64,000 bases of DNA from Thalassobacillus devorans. GTDB taxonomy: Bacteria; Bacillota; Bacilli; Bacillales; Halobacillaceae. The stretch spans positions 1,141,384-1,205,383 of the forward strand of contig NZ_FXEH01000005.1 in assembly GCF_900176565.1 (NCBI RefSeq), given 5' to 3'. Position numbers and translations under genes: made by a program. Shown in pieces: positions 8,528 to 16,263 of this stretch (its first letter is position 1; every line of letters begins with the position of its first letter). Under the pieces are notes generated by a model, which worked only from the letters and a program-made list of their open reading frames with translations, did not search any database and was not told the DNA's origin.

Positions 8528-8618
8528 ATTGGCTATATATTCGGGTTTTCCTTTAATTTTCGTTCGCCATTTTCCCTTAAAAAGCTTCAGGGTAAAGGCT
8601 GATTTTGTCGTATCAAAT
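8528..8618 (+). repeat. Intergenic repeat pair, copy 1
   Basis: About 91 bp aligned with 9562-9651: shared ATTGGCTA, TTTCCTTTAATTT.CGTTC, AAAAA.C..CAG and AAGGCTG.TTTTG blocks. It is a degenerate dispersed repeat of unknown function. Confidence 0.65.
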
Positions 8619-8830
8619 ATTAGCAGGATACATGTTAGCCAGATTATCAGATGGTTTCACCTATATATCGACCCCAACCGTTTAAATAACCTTACTTATC
8701 GCCTGATTTTCAGCTCATTCCCCTCAAACAGCCCCTCGGAGCACCCAATTATGTCGCCCGGCAATAGGCATTTTCCTTCCACCAAGGGAATAATTTGGCC
8801 TAAGAAGTTTTTTTCGAGAGGAGTGGGGTT

Positions 8831-9286
8831 TTGAAAAAATTAGATCCTCAGAAACTTTCTGTAGAGTTCCGTGAAGGAGTCACCGCGACCACACCTACGC
8901 TGCCAAGGCGTTACACCCTTACGCATTCGGACATCACCGCTGAGCTTTTTTTAACCATTGGACGAAATTATGCTTACGATACCATCAATCCGATGAGGGA
9001 TGAAGTGCTTGGCGAGTGGATCAACACGGGAGAAGGCTGCTACTATCAGGCATATGTATTTGTAGACGGTTCCGGGCCATTTAACCAGGCTGCGGCTGCT
9101 CTACGCAACACGATATTCAGGCGGGAACTGCCACTTGCCTTGCAGGCGATTCGCTATGGCGATCAAAAGTTTTTTGCCAGCCATCCTGCATTAAATCACG
9201 CACCGCTTTTCGTTCATTTTATTTCTGTCAGTCCACAATTTAATCGAAATGAATTGTGGGGAACGTTTTCCGATTATGAAATTTGA
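8831..9286 (+). CDS. Staygreen family protein
   Basis: 151 residues that I recognise as the staygreen family (PF12638) from PRRYTLTHSDITAELFLTIG and NPMRDEVLGEW near the N-terminus. In plants, staygreen (Mg-dechelatase) starts chlorophyll breakdown. Bacillaceae have no chlorophyll, so the bacterial homologues must act on something else, possibly a tetrapyrrole or another metal ligand (inference). Translation starts at TTG, 5 nt after GAGGAGTGGGG-type sequence. Its last 47 bp overlap the end of the opposing small membrane gene. Confidence 0.85.
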   Translation: MKKLDPQKLSVEFREGVTATTPTLPRRYTLTHSDITAELFLTIGRNYAYDTINPMRDEVLGEWINTGEGCYYQAYVFVDGSGPFNQAAAALRNTIFRRELPLALQAIRYGDQKFFASHPALNHAPLFVHFISVSPQFNRNELWGTFSDYEI

Positions 9287-9524
9287 ATTTCCCTAATGCC
9301 CGTTTCCCTGCCATTTCCGTCGGCCCTCTAATCTCCACAAAACTGTTTTCGTGTGCAAAACCGGCAACCACTTCTGTGCGTGCTATTAATTTTTCACCAA
9401 TCCTGCCTCCGTCATTGAACCAGCTACTGTCATAGCTTCCTAATGCCAACTTGACCACTCTGACAAACGGTAACAGCCCTGCCAGCAGCACAAAGCCCAA
9501 CACAACACTTAATAAATTATCCAT
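9240..9524 (-). CDS. Small membrane protein, unknown function
   Basis: 94 residues with one N-terminal hydrophobic helix (about residues 3-22) and then a polar, mostly basic domain. The ATG follows a strong AGGAGGG site (7 nt), which argues that it is real. Its 3' end overlaps the staygreen gene tail-to-tail. No family recognised. Confidence 0.65.
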   Translation of the reverse strand: MDNLLSVVLGFVLLAGLLPFVRVVKLALGSYDSSWFNDGGRIGEKLIARTEVVAGFAHENSFVEIRGPTEMAGKRALGKFKFHNRKTFPTIHFD

Positions 9525-9561
9525 CCAATCCCTCCTAAAATAAATTTGGTTATACTAGCAT

Positions 9562-9651
9562 ATTGGCTAAAAAACTTCCATTTCCTTTAATTTCCGTTCA
9601 TCAAATTCACTGAAAAACCTACAGCAGCAAGGCTGTTTTTGCCGCATGATG
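9562..9651 (+). repeat. Intergenic repeat pair, copy 2
   Basis: Counterpart of 8528-8618. Here it is followed about 35 bp later by a 21-bp tandem repeat array. Confidence 0.65.
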
Positions 9652-9686
9652 TCCGTGTTTTTGATAAAAGGAAGAAGTTCGTCGCG

Positions 9687-9791
9687 TTAAGTCAGAAGGT
9701 GGTACCATTAGGGAAGAAGGTGCCAGAGTTAGGGCAGAACATGGCTGTGTTAAGGCAGAAGCTCCTGCAGTTGGGGAGGAACATCACAATA
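9687..9791 (+). repeat. Five 21-bp tandem repeats
   Basis: Units start at 9687, 9708, 9729, 9750 and 9771, each exactly 21 bp. The loose consensus is TT(A/G)(A/G)G(G/T)(C/A)(A/G)GAA followed by about 10 variable bases. The frame through it would encode seven-residue repeats (LGKKVPE, LGQNMAV, LRQKLLQ) but has no ribosome site, so a coding role is doubtful. Confidence 0.85.
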
Positions 9792-9838
9792 AAAAATGCC
9801 CGGTCCCACACTGCAATCATGCAGGGGGCCAGGCATTC
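9790..9838 (-). terminator. Terminator of the 45-residue ORF
   Basis: The stem AATGCC(T)GG / CC(G)GGCATT with a large loop is followed on the minus strand by T6. It overlaps the stop codon of the small ORF. Confidence 0.75.
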
Positions 9839-9974
9839 AGTCCTCTAAATCAATCTTCTTTTTCAAAGATTCAGGCAGCATCCGGTAGCCTAAACCTTTA
9901 TATTTGATATCCAATAACGCGGCAGCCACAAAAGCTATTCCAGCGAGTATCCACCAACATTGGTTGTTTTTCAA
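9837..9974 (-). CDS. 45-residue membrane protein, TTG start
   Basis: A small gene with a TTG start 7 nt after AAAGGAG and its own terminator. The product starts MKNNQCWWILAGIAFVAAAL, forming one transmembrane helix, and ends with a charged tail (LKKKIDLED). I do not know a family. The ribosome site, hydrophobic helix and terminator together make it credible. It sits just downstream of mqo, past the mqo terminator. Confidence 0.65.
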   Translation of the reverse strand: MKNNQCWWILAGIAFVAAALLDIKYKGLGYRMLPESLKKKIDLED

Positions 9975-9993
9975 ACCATCAACTCCTTTCCCA

Positions 9994-10033
9994 TAAAAAA
10001 AGGAAGCATAGAAAATGCGACTATGCTTCCTCT
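9994..10033 (-). terminator. Terminator of mqo
   Basis: GGAAGCATAG / CTATGCTTCC stem followed on the minus strand by T6, about 10 nt after the mqo stop. Confidence 0.9.
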
Positions 10034-10043
10034 TGGCTATCTA

Positions 10044-11552
10044 TTAAATCGTATCTGCTAATTTTTGGTCTTCCACAAGCTTCAATGTCCGGTCGGTTGT
10101 CGCATTCACTTCATCCAGCAGTTCTGGATTCTCTGATAACAGCACGCCGTAAGAAGGAATCATTTCCTTAATTTTTGGTTCCCATTCTTTAATGTTCTGC
10201 GGGAAGCATCTTTCGAGCACTTCCAACATAACAGATACTGCCGTGGAAGCACCTGGAGAAGCACCTAAGAGAGCTGCGATCGAACCATCTTCTGAAGTGA
10301 CTACTTCGGTACCGAATTGCAGGGTCCCTTTTCCGCCGGCTTCAGTATCTTTAATTACCTGCACGCGCTGGCCTGCTACCACAAGATCCCAATCCTCGCT
10401 TTTCGCATCTGGAATAAACTTACGCAATTCTTCCATACGTTGTTCCTTCGATTGGATCACCTGCTCAATCAGGTATTTGGTCAGGGAAGCATTCTTAACT
10501 CCTGCTGCCAACATGGTAATAAGGTTATCGGATCGTACGGAAGAGACTAAATCCATCAAGGAACCTTGTTTCAGGAACTTTGGCGAAAAGCCGGCAAATG
10601 GTCCAAATAATAGCGCTCTTTCACCGTCAATAAATCGCGTATCGAGATGTGGCACTGACATTGGCGGAGCGCCTACTTCCGCTTTGCCGTATACTTTTGC
10701 CAAATGCTGGTCGGCAACTTCCGGGTTCTTACACACCATGAACTGACCGCTTACCGGGAAGCCGCCGATGTGTTTCGATTCAGGAATACCTGTCTTTTGA
10801 AGGAGATGCAGGCTCCCGCCGCCGCCTCCAATGAAGACGAAGTTCGCCGTATGGTATTCGATTTTATCGTTAGCGTGATCAAGCACTTTCACTTCCCAGG
10901 AGCCGTCGCTGGTACGTGTAATATCTTCCACGCTATGCTTGTAGTTAACCTCAACATCATTTTGTTCAAGGTGGTCAAAAATTTTTCGTGTTAACGCGCC
11001 AAAATTGACATCTGTGCCGCCATCGATTTTTGTAGCGGCAATCGCTTCATCCGTTGGTCGGTTTTTCATGACCAGCGGCATCCATTGCTTCAGCTTTTTC
11101 GGCTCATCGGAGAATTCCATATCCCGGAACAATGGATTATTGGACATCGTCTGGAAACGCTTTTTCAGAAATTCCACATTTTCTTTCCCTCTGACCAGAC
11201 TCATGTGCGGCAGCGGTACAATGAAATCGCGTGGATTACGAATCAGATTACTGTTTACCAGGTGAGACCAAAATTGCTTGGAAACCTGGAATTGTTCATT
11301 AACTTTGATTGCTTTCTGAATATCAATGGAGCCGTCCGGCTTTTCATGCGTATAATTCAGCTCGCACAGCGCTGCATGCCCGGTACCCGCATTATTCCAT
11401 ACGTTCGAGCTTTCCTCTCCTGCACTTTCGAGCTTTTCAAACACGCGAACCTTCCAATCCGGCACCAATTCATTCAATAGTGACCCTAATGTTGCACTCA
11501 TGATTCCAGCACCAATTAAGATAACATTTGTTTCCGTATGTTTTTCGCTCAT
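10044..11552 (-). CDS. mqo: Malate:quinone oxidoreductase
   Basis: 502 residues, the usual length for this membrane-associated FAD enzyme, which oxidises L-malate to oxaloacetate and passes electrons to menaquinone, bypassing NAD-malate dehydrogenase. The N-terminal dinucleotide fold ([17 protein letters not shown]), the [16 protein letters not shown] motif and the C-terminal [17 protein letters not shown] are characteristic. It starts at ATG after TTAGGGAG, which can be enclosed in a small hairpin. It has its own promoter and a leader of about 105 nt that appears highly structured. The gene stands alone, divergent from modABC. Confidence 0.95.
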   Translation of the reverse strand: MSEKHTETNVILIGAGIMSATLGSLLNELVPDWKVRVFEKLESAGEESSNVWNNAGTGHAALCELNYTHEKPDGSIDIQKAIKVNEQFQVSKQFWSHLVNSNLIRNPRDFIVPLPHMSLVRGKENVEFLKKRFQTMSNNPLFRDMEFSDEPKKLKQWMPLVMKNRPTDEAIAATKIDGGTDVNFGALTRKIFDHLEQNDVEVNYKHSVEDITRTSDGSWEVKVLDHANDKIEYHTANFVFIGGGGGSLHLLQKTGIPESKHIGGFPVSGQFMVCKNPEVADQHLAKVYGKAEVGAPPMSVPHLDTRFIDGERALLFGPFAGFSPKFLKQGSLMDLVSSVRSDNLITMLAAGVKNASLTKYLIEQVIQSKEQRMEELRKFIPDAKSEDWDLVVAGQRVQVIKDTEAGGKGTLQFGTEVVTSEDGSIAALLGASPGASTAVSVMLEVLERCFPQNIKEWEPKIKEMIPSYGVLLSENPELLDEVNATTDRTLKLVEDQKLADTI

Positions 11553-11559
11553 TGTCTTT

Positions 11560-11646
11560 CAAACTCCCTAAGTTTGCAGAAAAGATGCAGCCAATCCGGC
11601 TGATTCCTTCCAGCTGGACAAAGTTTGAGCTGATTCTACATCTTTT
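11560..11646 (-). ncRNA. Candidate structured mRNA leader of mqo
   Basis: Read on the minus strand, AAAAGATG(TAG) at 11646 pairs with (CTG)CATCTTTT at 11587-11580 to close a domain. Inside it are two hairpins: CAGCT/AGCTG with a 12-nt loop, and CAGCC/GGCTG with a GGATT loop. Each is preceded by AAT. Downstream, CAAACT/AGTTTG forms a hairpin around the ribosome site TAGGG. The 12-nt loop contains a second CAAACT that could compete for the same AGTTTG. This is seen by eye; no known riboswitch class was recognised. Confidence 0.5.
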
Positions 11647-11664
11647 CCAAATATTTTTAATCCA

Positions 11665-11692
11665 TTAATAGTGTATCATTATTATCTCACAA
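11665..11692 (-). promoter_or_regulatory. Putative mqo promoter
   Basis: On the minus strand, TTGTGA (-35), a 16-bp spacer and TATTAA (-10). Transcription would begin near 11658, about 12 nt before the leader structure. Confidence 0.45.
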
Positions 11693-11785
11693 TTTAAATA
11701 TTTACCGCTTACATATAGTTATAACTGGAAATAACTTTCCCCTCTTCCATTACATTCATTCTTCCCTATAAAAAAGGGTTATAAC

Positions 11786-11823
11786 ATATATCATTGTATA
11801 TCTTATTACATCGGCTTTATAAT
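11786..11823 (+). promoter_or_regulatory. Putative modA promoter with overlapping palindrome
   Basis: A perfect -10 TATAAT lies at 11818-11823. The -35 position (about 11795) is weak and falls within the palindrome-like ATATATCATTGTATAT (11786-11801). That arrangement suggests control by a DNA-binding regulator sensing molybdate, but no regulator gene is present in the window. Confidence 0.4.
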
Positions 11824-11864
11824 GATAATCAGTTATGAAATTTGCTTTGAAATGGGAGTAGACC

Positions 11865-12644
11865 ATGATAAAACGCATCGCTTTTTTTATGATTCCTTTT
11901 ATATTAATAGTCGCCGGGTGCAGTAATAGTGCTACGGAAGAAAATAAGGACCAGACTGAAATCAAGATTGCTGCCGCATCCGATTTAGTACTGGCATTCA
12001 AAGAAGCAGGCGAGCTGTTTGAGGAAGAAAACGGCACCAACGTTACGTTCTCTTTTGGCTCGACGGGGCAGCTGGCAGAGCAGATCAGAAATGGGGCACC
12101 TTTTGACGTGTTTGCTGCAGCAGACGTGAAATTTGTGGACGACTTAAATGAAAACGGCCTGATTATTCCTGAGACACAAACAACCTACGCATTCGGAAGG
12201 ATTGGGATTACTACTTTAACGGATCAGTCTGTATCGGTTCAGACCTTGGATGACCTATTGAAACCAGAAATAAAGAAAGTGGCAATCGCCAATCCCGAGC
12301 ATGCACCCTATGGCCTTGCAGCCAAGCAGGCTCTTGAAAATACCGGGGTTTGGGAACAAATTGAGGACAAGCTCGTATACGGACGAAACATTTCCGACAC
12401 GCTTGCTTATGTCGAATCAGGAAATGCAGAAGCAGGAATCAGCGCTCTGTCTCTATACCAGGAAGATAATATGGAATTTAAGATAATCGATGATGAACTG
12501 CATGCGCCGCTTGAGCAGTCGGTTGCTGTGCTGGAACAAACGGAAGAAGAAAAAGCGGCAAAACAATTCCTCGATTTTATCAAAGGGCCTAAAGGACAAC
12601 CAATTATGGAGCGTTACGGTTTTATCGTTCCGGAGGGAAAATAA
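11865..12644 (+). CDS. modA: Molybdate ABC transporter, substrate-binding lipoprotein
   Basis: 259 residues. The signal peptide ends in the lipobox VAGC (Cys about residue 19), so the mature protein is lipid-anchored outside the membrane. The ModA fold is shown by KIAAASDLVLAFKEAGELF, FSFGSTGQLAEQI, GAPFDVFAAAD and the C-terminal FLDFIKGPKGQPIMERYGF. It captures molybdate, and possibly tungstate, for ModB. It is the first gene of modABC; its stop is immediately followed by the modB ATG. Confidence 0.95.
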   Translation: MIKRIAFFMIPFILIVAGCSNSATEENKDQTEIKIAAASDLVLAFKEAGELFEEENGTNVTFSFGSTGQLAEQIRNGAPFDVFAAADVKFVDDLNENGLIIPETQTTYAFGRIGITTLTDQSVSVQTLDDLLKPEIKKVAIANPEHAPYGLAAKQALENTGVWEQIEDKLVYGRNISDTLAYVESGNAEAGISALSLYQEDNMEFKIIDDELHAPLEQSVAVLEQTEEEKAAKQFLDFIKGPKGQPIMERYGFIVPEGK

Positions 12645-13328
12645 ATGGCAGAAGGCATTAATTTATTTCCATTATTTTTATCATTTCGAGTAGCTCTCAC
12701 TGCGACACTGCTCGCCTTTATCATCGGTATTCCAATCGCCTATTACCTGAACCGGTCCAACGGCAGAATAGCCGATATCATTGATACTTTCCTTACTTTA
12801 CCGATTGTCCTGCCACCAACCGTACTCGGTTATTACCTGCTTGTATTATTTGGACGGCAAAGCTCAATCGGGAGAATACTGGAAGAGAAATTCGATATTA
12901 CCATTGTATTCACGCCAACCGGTGCGGTCATAGCTGCATTGGTTGTTTCGATTCCTTTTTTAATTAAATCAGCGAGATCCGCATTCGCAGGGATCGATCC
13001 GGCTCTATTGAACGCGGCAAGAGTTTTAGGAAGAACAGAATTCAATATATTTTTGACCATCATTCTTCCGCTCGCCTGGCGAGGGATTGCTGCCGGCATC
13101 ACGCTCTCATTCGCACGGGCGCTCGGCGATTTTGGGGCGACGTTGATGGTGGCTGGAAGTATTCCCAACGAAACGATGACCATGCCGATCGCCATCTACG
13201 ACGCATTACTGGCAGGTAACCGGGATTTGGTGAATATTCTCGTCCTGATTATGACGGTCGTATCGATCGCCGTTCTCTATATTATTAACCGGCTGGAAAA
13301 GAAACTGAACAAGGGGCAACCACTATGA
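12645..13328 (+). CDS. modB: Molybdate ABC transporter, permease
   Basis: 227 residues with about five transmembrane segments. The cytoplasmic EAA-type loop (NAARVLGRTEFNIFLTIILP at about residues 120-139) couples to the ATPase. Length and sequence fit ModB. The ATG directly abuts the modA stop. The last 4 bp overlap modC, which indicates translational coupling. Confidence 0.94.
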   Translation: MAEGINLFPLFLSFRVALTATLLAFIIGIPIAYYLNRSNGRIADIIDTFLTLPIVLPPTVLGYYLLVLFGRQSSIGRILEEKFDITIVFTPTGAVIAALVVSIPFLIKSARSAFAGIDPALLNAARVLGRTEFNIFLTIILPLAWRGIAAGITLSFARALGDFGATLMVAGSIPNETMTMPIAIYDALLAGNRDLVNILVLIMTVVSIAVLYIINRLEKKLNKGQPL

Positions 13329-14395
13329 CTGATTCCACCCTGAAAGTTGCGATTACGAAAAAACTGAACCATTTTCAATTGGATGTAGATTTTGAAGTAA
13401 AAAGCGGCGTCACCGGCATTATCGGACCGTCCGGGTGCGGAAAAAGTATGACCTTGCAATGCCTCGCCGGCCTGCAAACGCCAGATAGCGGGGAAATCTG
13501 GTTAGATGATCAAGTCCTTTATCATTCCGGTGACCGGATCAATGTGAAACCAAAAGACCGCAAAATCGGTTATGTATTTCAGAATTACGCATTGTTTCCT
13601 CATATGACGGTGGAGGAAAATATCACCTATGGGCTGAAGGGAAAATCCCACGAGGAGAAAAAACAAAGAGCGGACGATATGATTGAGAAAGTCCAGCTTG
13701 CTGGCCTGGAAGACCACTATCCAGAGCAACTCTCCGGTGGGCAGCAGCAGCGGGTCGCCCTCGCTCGGACGTTGGTGACCGAACCGGAACTTCTTTTATT
13801 AGACGAGCCATTTTCTGCTCTGGATTATCATGTCAAGCATATCCTCGAACAGGAACTCATCAGGATTCTGGAGGAATATTACACTGGCACGGTGCTGCTT
13901 GTCACCCACAATATGGAAGAAGCCTATCGTCTGTGTGACCACTTGATCCTGTACGATCAAGGTCAAATCGTCCAATCCGGGAAAAAAGAAGACGTATTCC
14001 AGCGGCCTGCTACTGTTCGTGCGGCACGAGTCATCGGCTGTCAAAACATTTTTCCCGTCCAATCGGTTACCGAACCGGGCGACCACCTGGTCTGCAAGAT
14101 AGGTGATCTGAATCTGCAAATCCCGAGCCAGCCAGTGCCGGAAGCTGTCGACCATATGGGCATTTACGCCGAGAATATTCATTTTAAAAAAGCTGGCGAC
14201 GATACCGCTAACCTGTTTGATTTTACGATTGCCGAAAGTCTAAAAGGCATCCATCGCACAAGAGTCACGATTCACGTGGAAAACGCAGTCTCCCTGACCG
14301 CTTCTGTTCCCAATGAAGAAGTAGACAGCTTGTCACAGGAGGGTGTGAAAGTCGAACTTCCGCCCAGTCACTTGTTTCTGTTAGCAAATAGATAG
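13325..14395 (+). CDS. modC: Molybdate ABC transporter, ATP-binding protein
   Basis: 356 residues. Walker A GPSGCGKS (about residues 33-40), Q-loop near YVFQNYALFPHMT, ABC signature LSGGQQQRVALAR, Walker B LLLLDEPFSAL and the His switch (LLVTHN) are all intact. A C-terminal regulatory extension of about 120 residues resembles the Mop-type molybdate-binding domain of ModC. It energises uptake through ModB. No terminator is evident before the NERD gene 45 bp downstream, so read-through is possible. Confidence 0.93.
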   Translation: MTDSTLKVAITKKLNHFQLDVDFEVKSGVTGIIGPSGCGKSMTLQCLAGLQTPDSGEIWLDDQVLYHSGDRINVKPKDRKIGYVFQNYALFPHMTVEENITYGLKGKSHEEKKQRADDMIEKVQLAGLEDHYPEQLSGGQQQRVALARTLVTEPELLLLDEPFSALDYHVKHILEQELIRILEEYYTGTVLLVTHNMEEAYRLCDHLILYDQGQIVQSGKKEDVFQRPATVRAARVIGCQNIFPVQSVTEPGDHLVCKIGDLNLQIPSQPVPEAVDHMGIYAENIHFKKAGDDTANLFDFTIAESLKGIHRTRVTIHVENAVSLTASVPNEEVDSLSQEGVKVELPPSHLFLLANR

Positions 14396-14440
14396 CTTAT
14401 TTTATAGAATGAAAGTAACGTATAAGAAAGGAAGTGGGAT

Positions 14441-15349
14441 ATGTTTTTGAAGAGGCGAGTAGAATCCGATGCATTATTGGCCATGCGTTATTTACACACC
14501 CGCATGAAGTTAACAGAAAAAGAGCTGTATTATTATCATAGACTAGAAAAAGGTTATCGAGGAGAGTTGGCGTTTGACTGCCTGACCGAAAACCTTCAAG
14601 AAGAAAGGTATATAATTAATGATCTGCTACTGGAAATAAATCAATCTTATTTTCAAATAGATACTATCATCATTTCGCAGGCGACTATCCTTCTTCTCGA
14701 TATAAAGAATTTCGAAGGCGATTATTACATAGAGTCCGATAAATTCTTTAGCGTGACATCCGGTCGCGAATTGAAAAACCCCGTAGACCAGTTAAAAAGA
14801 AGTACCATCCTGTTTCGTCAACTCCTGCAAGACCTCAACCTCGACTACCCTGTTGAAGCTTTTGTAATTTTCCTCAACCCGGAATTCACTCTGTATCAAG
14901 CCCCATTAGACCAGCCCATCATTCTTCCCACCCAAGTAAACCGCTTTTTTAAAGAATTAAATCAAATATCATCGCACTTAAATGCCAAGCATGGAAAGCT
15001 TGCTCAGAAATTAATTTCATTACACCATACCCAAAACCCATTCACTGTCTTGCCTGACTATAATTATCATACGGTGCAAAAGGGGATATATTGTAGTTCC
15101 TGCCACTCATTTGAGGTTTCTACCAGGAATTATGACTTAGTGTGTGAAAAGTGCAGACAGGCTGAACCCCTGGAAGAAGCGGTAATAAGAAGTGTGAAAG
15201 AGTTTAAGCTGTTATTTCCTGAACAGAAAATAACCACCCCAAGAGTTTATGAGTGGTGTAAAGTTGATGTATCGCAAAAAACGATCTATCGAATCTTAAA
15301 GAAAAACTTCACCATAACTGGAAGTGGAAGAGGCGCGTATTATAAATAA
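14441..15349 (+). CDS. NERD-domain protein
   Basis: 302 residues. The first two thirds carry a nuclease-related (NERD) domain: GYRGELAFD at about residues 43-51, then FQIDTIIISQATILLLDIKNFEG (here split as a D..D-x-K-like core) at about 77-100. The C-terminal part has a small Cys4 zinc ribbon (CSSC at about 216 and CEKC at about 232), followed by a helical, possibly DNA-binding segment. NERD proteins are suspected nucleases or DNA-processing factors; no activity is established for this one. It starts 7 nt after AGGAAGTGGG. It follows modC closely but shares no obvious function with it. Confidence 0.85.
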   Translation: MFLKRRVESDALLAMRYLHTRMKLTEKELYYYHRLEKGYRGELAFDCLTENLQEERYIINDLLLEINQSYFQIDTIIISQATILLLDIKNFEGDYYIESDKFFSVTSGRELKNPVDQLKRSTILFRQLLQDLNLDYPVEAFVIFLNPEFTLYQAPLDQPIILPTQVNRFFKELNQISSHLNAKHGKLAQKLISLHHTQNPFTVLPDYNYHTVQKGIYCSSCHSFEVSTRNYDLVCEKCRQAEPLEEAVIRSVKEFKLLFPEQKITTPRVYEWCKVDVSQKTIYRILKKNFTITGSGRGAYYK

Positions 15350-15356
15350 CAGATGC

Positions 15357-15610
15357 GGACAGCTTTGCGGGTTTCCTGGCTCATCCTGTCTACTTCTACC
15401 TGCTTTGAGGACAGCTTTTCCCTGTTCTTGCCTCATCCTGTCCGCTTCTACCTGCTTTGAGGACAGCTTTTCCCTGTTCTTGCCTCATCCTGTCCGCTTC
15501 TACCTGCTTTGAGGACAACTTTCTCTGTTTCTTGCCTCATCCTGTCCGCATCACCCGGCTTTGAGGACAGCTTTCTCTGTTTCTTGCCTCATCCTGTCCA
15601 CTTCAACCTT
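15357..15610. repeat. 52-bp tandem repeat array, about 4.9 units
   Basis: Units begin at 15357, 15409, 15461, 15513 and 15565. Units 2 and 3 are identical over 52 bp; the first and the last two have diverged. Each unit contains GGACAG and, about 23 nt later, CTGTCC, so every repeat can form a hairpin. The array directly follows the NERD gene stop and ends at the 3' end of rlmH. Open frames across it have no ribosome site and are rejected as genes. Confidence 0.92.
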
Positions 15611-15623
15611 ACTTAGGTAACCT

Positions 15624-16103
15624 TTACTTATGATACGGTTCATTCCGATTGATTTTAAAAGCCCGATAGATCTGCTCGACCAAAATCAAGCGCATCAATT
15701 GATGAGGAAACGTCATTTTTGAAAACGACAATCCCAGGTCGCTCCTCCGTAAAACCTCGTCACTCAACCCAAGCGATCCGCCAATCACGAAAGCGACCTT
15801 GCTTTTTCCGTAGGTGGCGAGGTCGTCCAATTTCTTAGCAAGTTTCTCCGACGTCAGCATCTGGCCCTCAATCTCCAGGGTAATGACATAACTGTCCGGA
15901 TTGATCTTAGCCAAAATGCGCTCGCCCTCTTTTTTCTTCACTTCTTTCATATCGGCTTCGCTCAAGTTTTCCGGTGCTTTTTCATCAGCAACCTCAACTA
16001 TATCAACCGAAGCATAGGGCCCGAGGCGTTTAACGTATTCCTGGATGCCCTGCTTCAAGTATTTTTCTTTTAATTTTCCAACGGTGACAATGGTGATTTT
16101 CAT
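15624..16103 (-). CDS. rlmH: 23S rRNA pseudouridine-1915 N3-methyltransferase
   Basis: 159 residues, exactly the family length. It is a SPOUT methyltransferase modifying m3-pseudouridine in helix 69 of 23S r[16 protein letters not shown], with the SAM-binding knot, and the C-terminal [22 protein letters not shown] and NEPYHK tail are diagnostic. In B. subtilis its orthologue lies close to the htrA-type gene; here a block of roughly 10 kb separates them. Confidence 0.97.
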   Translation of the reverse strand: MKITIVTVGKLKEKYLKQGIQEYVKRLGPYASVDIVEVADEKAPENLSEADMKEVKKKEGERILAKINPDSYVITLEIEGQMLTSEKLAKKLDDLATYGKSKVAFVIGGSLGLSDEVLRRSDLGLSFSKMTFPHQLMRLILVEQIYRAFKINRNEPYHK

Positions 16104-16161
16104 AACAATAAATTCCTCCGGACAAAGTTGTTTCTTCTATACTACCATACTCGCCCAAAAC

Positions 16162-16194
16162 AAAAACGGACGCACCAAAGGCGTCCGTTTTTGC
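16162..16194. terminator. Terminator downstream of subtilase 2
   Basis: CAAAAACGGACGC / GCGTCCGTTTTTG forms a perfect 13-bp stem with a 7-nt loop and T-runs in both directions, 70 nt past the subtilase stop. Confidence 0.9.
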
Positions 16195-16263
16195 TCTCAT
16201 GTATTGTAGGGGGTCACACAAGAATATCTACAAAGATGCTAGGAGAGCACCTTGTATACAAAA

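Larger units (their letters stand above)
8469..8830. other. Intergenic region between subtilase and staygreen genes
   Basis: 362 bp with no convincing gene. It contains an inverted repeat at 8493-8520 and one member of a repeat pair at 8528-8618. An open frame across it lacks a ribosome site and has no protein-like composition. Confidence 0.6.

Noticed and set aside
8529-8834. 101-residue open frame upstream of the staygreen gene
   Set aside because: No ribosome site, crosses a dispersed repeat, composition not protein-like.
9639-9848. 69-residue frame containing the 21-bp repeats
   Set aside because: TTG start without ribosome site; runs through a terminator of the opposite strand. Kept only as a repeat.
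15324-15512. 62-residue frame across the 52-bp repeats
   Set aside because: Begins inside the NERD gene and consists of repeat translation; no start signals.
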